DNA from: Streptomyces sp. AP-93
GTDB lineage: Bacteria > Actinomycetota > Actinomycetes > Streptomycetales > Streptomycetaceae
Direction: 5' to 3'
NCBI RefSeq assembly: GCF_022808175.1
Contig: NZ_JALGBX010000005.1
Location: 248,001-312,000 of the forward strand
DNA length: 64,000 nucleotides
Under the pieces are notes generated by a model. That model did not search any database. It was not told the origin of the DNA and worked only from the letters and a program-made list of their open reading frames with translations. Below, in pieces: positions 55,179 to 64,000 of this stretch. The number at the start of each line of letters is the position of its first letter. Within the stretch, counting starts at the first letter, position 1. The position numbers were made by a program, and so were the translations under genes.

Positions 55179-56138
55179 ATGGCGATCACGGCACCAGTGA
55201 CAGGCGACACCCGGCTGATCTACGGCTGCATGGCTCTCGGCGGGAGCTGGGAACCCGGCCCGTACCAGGCCGAGGACATCGACGCGGCCGAGGCGGTGAT
55301 CGAGGCCGCGCTCGACAGCGGCATCACGATGTTCGACCACGCCGACATCTACCGGCACGGAAAGGCGGAAGCCGTCTTCGGCGAGGTGCTCGCCCGCACC
55401 CCCGGCCTGCGCGAGCGCATCACGCTGCAGACCAAGTGCGGCATCCGCCTCGCCGAAGGCGACCGCCCCGGAATCTACGACCTGCGGGGCGCGAGCATCC
55501 TGCGCCGCGTCGAGGAGAGCCTCACCCGGCTGCGCACCGATGTCATCGACGTCCTGCTCCTGCACCGGCCCGACCCCCTGGCCGACCCGGCGGACATCGC
55601 CGAGGCGCTCACCTCGCTGCACCGCCAGGGCCTCGTGAGGCAGTTCGGCGTCTCCAACATGAACGCCGCGCAGTGCGCCGCCCTGCAACGCCACCTCGAT
55701 GTCCCGCTCGTCGCCAACCAGCTGGAAATGAGCCTGCAGCGGCGGGACTGGCTGGAGGACGGGGTCCTCGTGAACACCCCGGCCGCGGCCGCCGTCGGCT
55801 TCCCGGCCGGCACCGTCGAGTACTGCACGGCCAACGGAGTCCGCCTCCAGGCCTACGGGGCGCTGGCCCAAGGCCGCTTCACCGGGCGGGAGTCGAGCGT
55901 CGGGGAGCACGCGACCGCCGAACACCTGCGCGACCTGGCCAAGGCCAAGGGCACGACACCGGAGACGATCCTGCTGTGGTGGCTGCAACGCCACCCGGCC
56001 CGGATCGCCCCCGTCATCGGCACCGGACGCCCCGAGCGCATCCGGGCCTGCCGCGACGCCGCGCTGCGCGCCCCGGACCTCGGCCACGAGGAGTGGTACT
56101 CCCTGTGGCTCACGGCCCGGGGCGGGCCGCTTCCGTAG
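55179..56138 (+). CDS. Aldo/keto reductase
   Basis: 319 aa from ATG 55179, 9 nt after the peroxidase stop, so probably co-transcribed. (beta/alpha)8 NADPH enzyme with the tetrad Asp/Tyr in MFDHADIYRHGK, Lys in LQTKCGIR and His in VLLLHRPDPL. NADPH-site residues are near the C-terminus in VIGTGRPERIRAC. Resembles the YdhF-type oxidoreductases. Substrate is unknown; an aldehyde produced by the neighbouring oxidase is an attractive but unproven idea. Confidence 0.9.
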   Translation: MAITAPVTGDTRLIYGCMALGGSWEPGPYQAEDIDAAEAVIEAALDSGITMFDHADIYRHGKAEAVFGEVLARTPGLRERITLQTKCGIRLAEGDRPGIYDLRGASILRRVEESLTRLRTDVIDVLLLHRPDPLADPADIAEALTSLHRQGLVRQFGVSNMNAAQCAALQRHLDVPLVANQLEMSLQRRDWLEDGVLVNTPAAAAVGFPAGTVEYCTANGVRLQAYGALAQGRFTGRESSVGEHATAEHLRDLAKAKGTTPETILLWWLQRHPARIAPVIGTGRPERIRACRDAALRAPDLGHEEWYSLWLTARGGPLP

Positions 56139-56155
56139 CCCTGCCCTGTCTTGCC

Positions 56156-57046
56156 CTAGCCGGGCGAGCCGACCGCGCACACCAGGATCGGGGTGGCGCG
56201 GCGCGGGTCGAGGGCGTTGCGCACCATGTGCCAGACGTTGAGGTCGTAGGCCTCGCCGATGTGGCCCACCGGGTCGAAGGGGCAGAAGTCCTGCACGTAC
56301 TGGTTCTTGACCCCCGGCTCGCGGACGAACGCCGTCTCGGTCGGGGTCACCAGCTCGTCGTAGCGCGAGGTGATGATGGTGTACGCGATCCCGGGCTGGG
56401 CCACCGGACCGTCGTTCAGCGCCAGGATCGCGGGACCGCCGGGCACCTCGTCGGCGAGCACCGGGATGCCGATGGTGGTCACGATCTTCTTCATGGCCGC
56501 CCGGCCGATCAGCTTGTCGCCCAGGTCCAGCAGCCCGGCGGCGTTCGTGCCGTGGGTCGGGGGAGCGATGGCCACGACTGCCTTGATGTGGGGCTGAATG
56601 CCCTGCATCTTGGCGAGGTAGAGGGCCTGGAGCCCGCCCTCGGAGTGGCCGACGACCGAGACCTTGGCCGCGCCGGTCGCGCCGCGCACCTTCTCCACGT
56701 ACTCCTTGATCTCCAGATTGGACACGGCCACCGGCTTGAGGCCTCCGACCAGCGGGAAGCCGTCGTAGGCGCCGTAGGCCAGGGCGAAGGTGCAGTAGCC
56801 GCGGGCGGCGAGGTCGAGCTGGAGGAAGTTGAGGTCCTCGTACCAGGTGGCGAAGGTGCCGTGGAGCAGCACGACGGGCTCGGGGTGCGCGGCGCTCGGC
56901 CGGCAGGAGAAGTCGTTGACCCCGCCGCCCGTGACGCCCTCGGTGGAGGCGTGCGCCGGGAAGGCGGCGCCGAGCAGGAGGGCCAGCGGGAGAGCGGCTC
57001 TGGCGAGCAGGGTGCGCGTGCGCGACGCACGGGTACGGGGGGCCAT
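56156..57046 (-). CDS. Secreted lipase/alpha-beta hydrolase
   Basis: 296 aa from ATG 57046. Signal peptide to about residue 33 (ALPLALLLGAAFPAHA). Lipase class 2-like fold: oxyanion segment VVLLHGTFATWYED, nucleophile Ser in VSVVGHSEGGLQA, Asp in TIITSRYDELVTP, catalytic His probably in DPVGHIGEAY. Two Cys near each end may pair. Extracellular esterase or lipase, triacylglycerol-lipase type; real substrate not known. Confidence 0.9.
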   Translation of the reverse strand: MAPRTRASRTRTLLARAALPLALLLGAAFPAHASTEGVTGGGVNDFSCRPSAAHPEPVVLLHGTFATWYEDLNFLQLDLAARGYCTFALAYGAYDGFPLVGGLKPVAVSNLEIKEYVEKVRGATGAAKVSVVGHSEGGLQALYLAKMQGIQPHIKAVVAIAPPTHGTNAAGLLDLGDKLIGRAAMKKIVTTIGIPVLADEVPGGPAILALNDGPVAQPGIAYTIITSRYDELVTPTETAFVREPGVKNQYVQDFCPFDPVGHIGEAYDLNVWHMVRNALDPRRATPILVCAVGSPG

Positions 57047-57174
57047 ACGACATCTCCTGACGGGGGGTCGTGCACGGGGCGGACTGCACAGAATGCTCCG
57101 GCGCGCCGCCGGTGTCCCCTGGCGGTACGCGCAGAATGCTTCCTCCCGCGTTTGTGCACGGTGACAATGCCGGG

Positions 57175-58413
57175 ATGGACGACACGGGCGGGACGGCGGG
57201 CGGCAGCGCGGGCGTTACGGCGGGCGGGGAGTCCGCGGCCGGGCCGGGGCTCGCCGCCGCGCTGCTGCCCCGGATACCGGAAATGGCGGCCGAGACCGTC
57301 GCCCGGCTCACCGCCGACATCCCCGCCTACCGGCTGCTGCCCGACAGCGTCCTCGGCGGAGACCTCGTGGCGAACACCGAAGCCGTGCTGAAGCTGTTCT
57401 TCACCACCGTCGCCGAAGGGCGGGCACCCACCGAGGCCGAGCTCGCCGCCCCCGTCGCCTGGGGCGCCGAGCGGGCCCGGGACGGGGTCCCCCTGGAGGC
57501 GGTGCTACGGGTCTAACCGCTCGGCGCCCGCCGGGCCTGGGAGCTCGCCGTCGCCGGCCCCGAACCCGTCGCAGACCCGTACGCCCTGGTCACGAGCCTG
57601 CTGGCGTTTCTCGGCGAGGTCATGCCCAAGGTCGCCGAGGCCTACCTGCGCGAACAGGCCGACCTCGACTGGGAGCAGCGCGAGCACGGCCGCAACCTCG
57701 CCGGGGTCCTGCTCGCGGGCCGCCCGGCCCGGCGCGCGGCCGAACGGTACGGACGCACCCTCGCCGAACGGTACGAGGTGGTCGTCCTGCGGCTCCCCGA
57801 GGCACCCAGCGGCGCCACGAACCGCATCCTGCGCGCCCTGCGCTCCGAACTGGACGGGAACCCCGAGGTGCTGGCCGCCTTCAAGGGGGAAGGGGGTGTC
57901 CTTCTGGTCCCGCTCGGCCCGGACGGGACGCACGCGCCGGACGGCGCGACCCGGCGGCTGCTCGCCCGCCTCGACACGGCGGCTGAACTGCGGTGCACGG
58001 CGGCGGCCGCCGTCGCCGAGGACCACGGATCGATCCCCGGGGCCCAGGCGGAGGCCTCCGAAGTGCTGTCCCTGGCCGAGGACGTGGGGCGCCCGCCGGG
58101 TCTCTACCGACTGGCCGACTTCGCCGTCGAGTACCAGCTCGTGCAGCCCGGCCCCGCCCGCGACGCCCTGGCCAGGGTCCTGGCACCCCTCGAGGACCAG
58201 CCCCATCTGATCGCCACACTGCGGGAGTTCATCGCGGCCGGGTACCGGCGCACCGAGGCCGCCGAAGCCCTCACGGTCCACCGCAACACCCTGACCTACC
58301 GCCTGGGCCGCATCCGGCTGCTCACCGGCCACGACGCCACCGACCCCACCGGCGCCCGCCACCTCGCGGCCGCCCTCACGGCGTACGGCGCGGCCCGCCG
58401 CAGCGGCCCCTGA
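57175..58413 (+). pseudogene. PucR-type regulator interrupted by an in-frame TAA
   Basis: From ATG 57175 the frame reads through a helical N-terminal domain (LLPRIPEMAAETVARLTADI, YRLLPDSVLGGDLVANTEAV) to DGVPLEAVLRV, then TAA at 57514-57516, and continues in the same frame with PLGARRAWELAVAG through a GGDEF-like middle to a C-terminal PucR helix-turn-helix (REFIAAGYRRTEAAEALTVH, RNTLTYRLGRIRLLTG). Intact relatives have a Tyr codon at the stop position. A single nonsense change (or sequencing error) therefore splits a roughly 412-codon gene. The C-terminal part could restart at GTG/ATG codons, for example 57622. Confidence 0.82.
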
Positions 58414-58511
58414 GGCGCGGTCCCGGGCGGGGCGCGGGGAGGTTGCGGTAGCCCCGCGATGGTGCCGGGCCGCCCGGGGCCGCCGACGCGCAGCCGGGAG
58501 GTCCGGCCGGC

Positions 58512-60011
58512 TCAGGTGAGGGGGAGGAGCCGGGACGGCCCGTGCGCCGACGCGGGCGCGGAGGCGGGCGACGCGAGCGGGGAGGCGGGCGACGCGAGCG
58601 GGGAATCGGTGTCGGCGCCCAGCGCGCTGCCGGCCAGCCAGGCGTCCCAGCTGAGGTTCCAGTCCCCGAACCCGTTGGCGAACGGGGCCATCGGCTCACC
58701 GCCGCTGTTCACCACCGACACCACGTCCCCCTCCCGCACCGTGTCGAAGAACCAGGCCGCGTCGGCCGTGCTCATGCCCGTGCAGCCGTGGCTGACGTTC
58801 TCCTCACCCTGCGCGTCGACCGACCAGGGCGCGGCGTGCACGTACTCCCCGCTCCACGTCACCCGGGTCGCGTAGAAGACGGGCAGGTCGTAGAACTCGC
58901 TCGTACCGCGCTTGATGCCCACGCTGTCCCCGCGCATCCGCACCTTGCGCTCCTTGCCGAGCACGACCTTGATGCCGGTGCGCGTCAGGAAGCCCGCCTT
59001 GCCGGTGGTCACCGGGATGGTCCGGACGGTCCTGCCGTTGCGCCGTACGGTCATCTCGTGCGCGGCGGCGTCCGTGAGCGCCTCGATCCGGTCCCCGATG
59101 GTGAACCGCAGGGACTCCGACGGGCCGCCGTACTGCCGCTCCCCGAGCTCGACCCCGTCGAGACCGCTGACCACGTGCACCACGGCGTGGGCCGGCCAGT
59201 AGGTACGGGGCCGGTAGTGCAGGGTCGAGTCGTCGACCCAGTGCCAGGCCCCCTCGACCGCCGGCTCGGAGGTGACCCCCAAGGACCGCTCCAGCCGGGC
59301 CCGAGCGGCCGGATCGCCGGCGGGGACGGGGTGGCTCAGGGAGGCCGTCACGATCTGCCCCGCCCCGTACGTGCCGGGCCGGGGCCCGAAATCGGCCGTG
59401 AGCCGGTCGTCCTCGGCCGCGGGAGCGGTCCGGAACATCATGGTCACGCCGACCGGGGTTCCGGCCACGTCCTGGGCACCGACGCGGACGGTGTAGGTCT
59501 CGCCGGCCCGCAACGGCTCGGTGTTGGCCCAGTGGTGCCCCCGGGCGCCCAGGGCGCCGCCCACGTGGCGCCCGTGACCGTCGTGGACGGTGACATACGT
59601 GAGGAGCCCCGGCCCGGCGAGGGTGATCTCCAGGGGGCCGGCCGCGTCGGTGGGCAGGACGACGGTGTGCGCGGCCGCCCGGGACACGCCGCGGGACGCG
59701 GGATCGCGCACCACGGAACCGGCTCCGCTGGAGGTGGCCCGGACCACCTGCTGTTCCAGCCCGCCGCACAGCCCGGCCCGGAAGGCGTCCATCGCGCACC
59801 GCCGGCCGCCGTCCTCCAGCACCCGGCCGACCAACAGCTCGACGGAGCCGGCGTGCTCGGCGCCGGCCTGCCGCCCGTCACCGGACCGCGACGCCGACTG
59901 CGGCGCGGCGGCCACGACGAAGACCACCCCGGCCACCGCCCCGGCCACGCTCCACGTCCTGCTCCGTCGCCGGAGTCCTCCACGGTGTGTCGATGACAGC
60001 ATGCGCGCCAC
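58512..60011 (-). CDS. L,D-transpeptidase (YkuD) with N-terminal Ig-like domains
   Basis: 499 aa from GTG 60011 (GGGAGG five nt upstream; ATG 60002 is the alternative). One N-terminal hydrophobic anchor (WSVAGAVAGVVFVVAAA). Two beta-rich domains precede the YkuD domain, whose catalytic motif is VSHGCTGMSTADAAWFF with His and Cys. It links peptidoglycan 3-3 (Lpp/LdtMt2 type) outside the membrane. The N-terminal 190 residues, a domain with paired Cys, are longer than in common LdtMt-like enzymes. The C-terminus is a Ser/Pro/Ala tail with an SPLASPA repeat. Confidence 0.88.
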   Translation of the reverse strand: MARMLSSTHRGGLRRRSRTWSVAGAVAGVVFVVAAAPQSASRSGDGRQAGAEHAGSVELLVGRVLEDGGRRCAMDAFRAGLCGGLEQQVVRATSSGAGSVVRDPASRGVSRAAAHTVVLPTDAAGPLEITLAGPGLLTYVTVHDGHGRHVGGALGARGHHWANTEPLRAGETYTVRVGAQDVAGTPVGVTMMFRTAPAAEDDRLTADFGPRPGTYGAGQIVTASLSHPVPAGDPAARARLERSLGVTSEPAVEGAWHWVDDSTLHYRPRTYWPAHAVVHVVSGLDGVELGERQYGGPSESLRFTIGDRIEALTDAAAHEMTVRRNGRTVRTIPVTTGKAGFLTRTGIKVVLGKERKVRMRGDSVGIKRGTSEFYDLPVFYATRVTWSGEYVHAAPWSVDAQGEENVSHGCTGMSTADAAWFFDTVREGDVVSVVNSGGEPMAPFANGFGDWNLSWDAWLAGSALGADTDSPLASPASPLASPASAPASAHGPSRLLPLT

Positions 60012-60167
60012 GCAGCCCTCCCAGATCGCCTTCGGCCGGATGGCAGCATCAAAACGATTTCCGGGCAGCCTGATGATCATGAACTCGGCCCGTGGGGCCG
60101 AATGGGCACCGAAGAGGGCTCGTACGGAGTAGGGGAGGGCCGCTTCGGGCCGTAGGGGAGCCGCGCG

Positions 60168-60695
60168 TCAGGCCGTGACGTCGGCTACGGCCGTGACGTT
60201 GCCGACGGCCGTGACATTGCCGAAGAACGCGGCGAGGTTCGCGACCGTCCGTTGGATCTTCTCCTCCAGCGTGAGCGACTCGTGGAGCCGTGCGCCCGGG
60301 CCCGCGTCCTTCTTGCCCCGTACGTAGAGCGAGCAGGCGAGGTCGCCGCAGATGTAGGCGCCCACGGAGTTCCCCTGCTGCCCGGCCTTGCCCGCCTTCG
60401 GCGCGACCATCAGCGAGACGCCCCCGGTGTGGGTGGTCAGGCACAGCGAACACATGCTGCGCCGCGCCTGGGAAGGGGCGGCGGCGGAGGTGCGCAGCGC
60501 GAGGGCGACCGGGCGGCCGTCCAGTTCGGTGGCGAGGTAGGCGCGCTCGGGGGCCTTCGGGTCCCACCAGCCGAGGAAGTCCAGGTCGTCCCAGGGCCGT
60601 TCGGCCAGATCGCGGGGTACGGACAGGCGCTTGGCTTCGCCCTTGGTGCAGTTCACGAAGGCGGTACGGATCTCTTGCTCGGTCAACGGCTTCAT
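60168..60695 (-). CDS. FBP-domain (treble-clef zinc finger) protein
   Basis: 175 aa from ATG 60695. N-terminus KPLTEQEIRTAFVNCTKGEA and WDDLDFLGWWDPKAPERAYL, then the zinc pattern: SMCSLCLTTHTGG and AYICGDLACSLYVRG (four Cys), matching the FBP domain related to the C-terminus of elongation factor G-binding protein. In other bacteria such proteins displace fusidic acid from EF-G. The last 16 residues are a small repeat (NVTAVGNVTAVADVTA) not expected in the family. Divergent from the TetR gene over a shared operator. Confidence 0.82.
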   Translation of the reverse strand: MKPLTEQEIRTAFVNCTKGEAKRLSVPRDLAERPWDDLDFLGWWDPKAPERAYLATELDGRPVALALRTSAAAPSQARRSMCSLCLTTHTGGVSLMVAPKAGKAGQQGNSVGAYICGDLACSLYVRGKKDAGPGARLHESLTLEEKIQRTVANLAAFFGNVTAVGNVTAVADVTA

Positions 60696-60708
60696 GAGCG
60701 GCAGGCTA

Positions 60709-60733
60709 ATTTGCCTAAAGCTTTTAGGCAAAT
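60709..60733. promoter_or_regulatory. Palindromic operator between FBP and TetR genes
   Basis: Perfect 11-bp arms ATTTGCCTAAA (60709-60719) and its complement (60723-60733), 3-bp centre. AT-rich in a GC-rich genome and midway between the divergent starts, so very likely the TetR binding site controlling both directions. Confidence 0.88.
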
Positions 60734-60763
60734 GCATAATGGCTATCGCCAGCTAGGAGGCAC

Positions 60764-61336
60764 ATGATGGTTCGAGCAGGACTCACCACGGAGCGGCTGA
60801 CCCGGGCGGGCGCGGAACTCGCCGACGAGGTCGGCTTCGAGCAGGTGACCGTCTCGGCGCTCGCCAGACGGTTCGACGTCAAGGTCGCGAGCCTCTACTC
60901 GCACCTGAAGAATTCCCAGGACCTCAAGACCCGGATCGCCCTGTTCGCCCTGGAGGAACTGGCCGACCGGGTCGCGGCCGCCCTCGCCGGGCGGGCCGGG
61001 AAGGACGCCCTCGCCGCCTTCGCCGACGCCTACCGGGAATACGCGCGGCAGCACCCCGGCCGCTACGACGCCGCACGGCTCCGCCTCGACCCCGAGACGG
61101 CGGCCGCGAGCGCGGGCGTACGGCACGCCCGGATGACGCGGGCGATCCTGCGCGGCTACGACCTGACCGAACCGGACCAGACGCACGCGGTCCGGATGCT
61201 CGGCAGCGTCTTCCACGGCTACGTCAGCCTGGAGCTGGGCGGCGGCTTCAGCCACACCGCCGTGGATCCGCAGGAGTCCTGGAACTGGATCGTGGACTCG
61301 CTCGACGCGATGCTGCGTAGGCCCGTAAGCCCGTAA
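60764..61336 (+). CDS. TetR-family transcriptional regulator
   Basis: 190 aa from ATG 60764 (AGGAGG upstream; ATG 60767 possible). N-terminal helix-turn-helix: RLTRAGAELADEVGFEQVTV and ALARRFDVKVASLYSHLKNS. The ligand-binding half is of the WHG type (AFADAYREYARQHPGRYDAA, RMLGSVFHGYVSLELGGGF). Probably represses itself, the FBP gene and the hydrolase downstream through the palindrome upstream. Confidence 0.92.
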   Translation: MMVRAGLTTERLTRAGAELADEVGFEQVTVSALARRFDVKVASLYSHLKNSQDLKTRIALFALEELADRVAAALAGRAGKDALAAFADAYREYARQHPGRYDAARLRLDPETAAASAGVRHARMTRAILRGYDLTEPDQTHAVRMLGSVFHGYVSLELGGGFSHTAVDPQESWNWIVDSLDAMLRRPVSP

Positions 61337-61385
61337 GCCCGCACGCCGGTAACCCCGTAACCCCGACCATCACGAGGCTGAGGCG

Positions 61386-62707
61386 ATGACCACCGACCAC
61401 GACTGGATCACCACGCCCGTCACCGAGGACCTCCTGCGCGGCGCCCTCGACGTGGAACGCACCGCGCACGGCCTGCTGCCCCACCGGCTGCCCGCCCGGG
61501 CCCGCCCGCAGATCCCCGACGACCAGCTGGCCACCGCCGAGGCCCGCCCGTCCGGCGTGCGCCTGGCCTTCCGTACCCGGGCCACCGTCATCGAACTGGA
61601 CGCCCTGCCCACCAAGAGGGCCTACCGCGGCTTCCCGGCCTCGCCGGACGGCGCCTACGACCTCGTGATCGACGGCGTGCTCACGGCCCGGGCCACAGTG
61701 CCCGGAGGCAGGGTCCGCACCCTCGACCTGGCCACCCAGGCCGTCGAACTCGAAGAGGGGCCGCCCGGCACCGCCCGCTTCGCGGGTCTGCCCGCGCGCG
61801 ACAAGGACGTCGAGATCTGGCTCCCGCACACCGAGATCACCGAGCTGATCGTCCTGCGCACCGACGCCCCGGTCACGCCGGCGCAGGAGAGCGGGCGCAG
61901 GGTGTGGCTGCACCACGGCAGCTCCATCAGCCACGGCTCGAACGCGGAGCGTCCGACCGGCACCTGGCCGGCCCTGGCCGCGGCGCAGGGGGCGGTGGAC
62001 CTGGTCAACATGGGATTCTCCGGCAGCGCCCTGCTCGACCCCTTCACCGCCCGCGCGATGCGCGACACCCCCGCCGACCTGATCAGCGTCAAGATCGGCA
62101 TCAACATCGTCAACCTGGACGTGATGCGGCTGCGCGCCTTCGCCCCCGCCGTCCACGGCTTCCTCGACACCCTCCGCGAGGGTCATCCGGCCACTCCGCT
62201 CCTGGTCGTTTCGCCCCTCCTGTGCCCGATCCAGGAAGACACCCCCGGGCCCCTCGCCACCGATTTCAGTACCGGGACCCTGCGCTTCAAGGCGCTGGGC
62301 GACCCGGCCGAACGGGCCGCCGGGCGACTGACGCTGGGCGTCATCCGGGAAGTGCTGGCCGGGGTGGTCGCGCAGCGGGCGGCCGAGGACCTGCACCTGC
62401 ACTACCTCGACGGCCGCGACCTCTACGGCGCCACGGACCACGCGGAGCTGCCGCTGCCGGACGACCTGCACCCCGACTCCGCGGGCCACGTACGGATCGC
62501 CGGGAACTTCGCCCGCCACGCCTTCGCCGCCGGGGGCCCCTTCGCCGCCGTGCCCCCCCTTCGCCGCCGCGACCGGCTGAAACCGCCTGCGGCGTCCGGC
62601 CGGTGCAGCCCCCTCGGGTGCCCCGCCGGACTCGCCGCCGACCCGGCCGCGCGCCACACTGACGGCACGCCCGTCCAGTGCCCGGAAGCTTCACCGGCCC
62701 GCCATTT

Positions 62708-62714
<7 letters not shown>
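61386..62714 (+). CDS. SGNH/GDSL-family hydrolase with aberrant C-terminal extension
   Basis: 442 aa from ATG 61386, 49 bp after the TetR gene. N-terminal beta domain (VERTAHGLLPHRLPARARPQ ... GVRLAFRTRATVIEL), then the SGNH esterase: block I HHGSSISHGS, block II NMGFSGSALLDPF, block III VKIGINIVN and block V DDLHPDSAGH with catalytic Asp and His. The family normally ends near residue 390 (FARHAFAAGGPFAA); the last 50 residues are Arg/Pro-rich and run into the argG control region, suggesting a lost stop or frameshift. Core enzyme looks intact; substrate is an unknown ester. Confidence 0.85.

Positions 62715-64000
<1,286 letters not shown>

Noticed and set aside
53010..57320. Very long minus-strand open frame (over 1400 codons)
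   Set aside because: It lies antisense to the oxidase, peroxidase, reductase and PucR genes. Its translation is Gly/Ala/Arg/Val-rich with no domain. Typical GC-driven shadow.

Overview
The window reads as chromosomal DNA of a Streptomyces. It is very GC-rich, with dense short-overlap operons and many GTG starts. It carries a conservon, a rodlin, a chaplin, a complete whiE-type spore-pigment cluster, a DasR-type chitinase promoter and a GlxA-type radical copper oxidase. Several of these belong to aerial growth and sporulation, so much of the window concerns development, the cell surface and secreted enzymes.

Layout. 1-4842: conservon operon (partial sensor kinase, roadblock protein, DUF742 protein, small GTPase, then a CYP157-like and a CYP154-like P450). 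4931-6050: a conserved 243-aa protein followed by a stretch of tRNA-like pieces. 6105-8523: anti-sigma/ECF sigma pair and a secreted DUF1996 protein. 8718-10968: a decayed zone with three broken genes, one intact monooxygenase and a perfect 22-bp hairpin. 11364-21257: secreted subtilisin with P-domain, large LuxR-type ATPase regulator, GH19 chitinase with a dre pair, rodlin, DUF5302 protein, MarR/MFS efflux pair and HutD-like protein. 21634-28378: giant multidomain GH87-like glucanase, GlxA-like oxidase, DUF4360 protein and an acyl-CoA carboxylase epsilon-like peptide.

28464-35700: spore-pigment type II PKS in the whiE order: divergent FAD hydroxylase, then SchA/CurD-type protein, cupin, KS, CLF, ACP, aromatase and cyclase. 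35793-41375: RDD protein, FAS1 lipoprotein, membrane-anchored molybdopterin oxidoreductase, chaplin and a SigK/RskA-type sigma/anti-sigma pair. 41421-50998: amidohydrolase, acyl-CoA synthetase, collagen-like PepSY protein with a divergent two-component system, Tat-exported 5'-nucleotidase, lipoprotein and GNAT. 51491-56138: a second, shortened GlxA paralogue, a Tat-type DyP peroxidase fused to a lectin domain, and an aldo/keto reductase. 56156-64000: secreted lipase, PucR regulator broken by a stop codon, L,D-transpeptidase, divergent FBP/TetR pair around a palindromic operator, SGNH hydrolase, and the start of argG behind an ARG-box.

The most unusual points are: the 243-aa protein next to degenerate tRNA halves; a GlxA paralogue that keeps all visible copper and cofactor residues but lacks about 110 residues of propeller, beside a lectin-fused DyP peroxidase with a variant GXXDG motif; the P450 without an EXXR motif; and a SigK/RskA-FAS1-molybdoenzyme neighbourhood. 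All assignments come from reading the sequence; no database search was possible.
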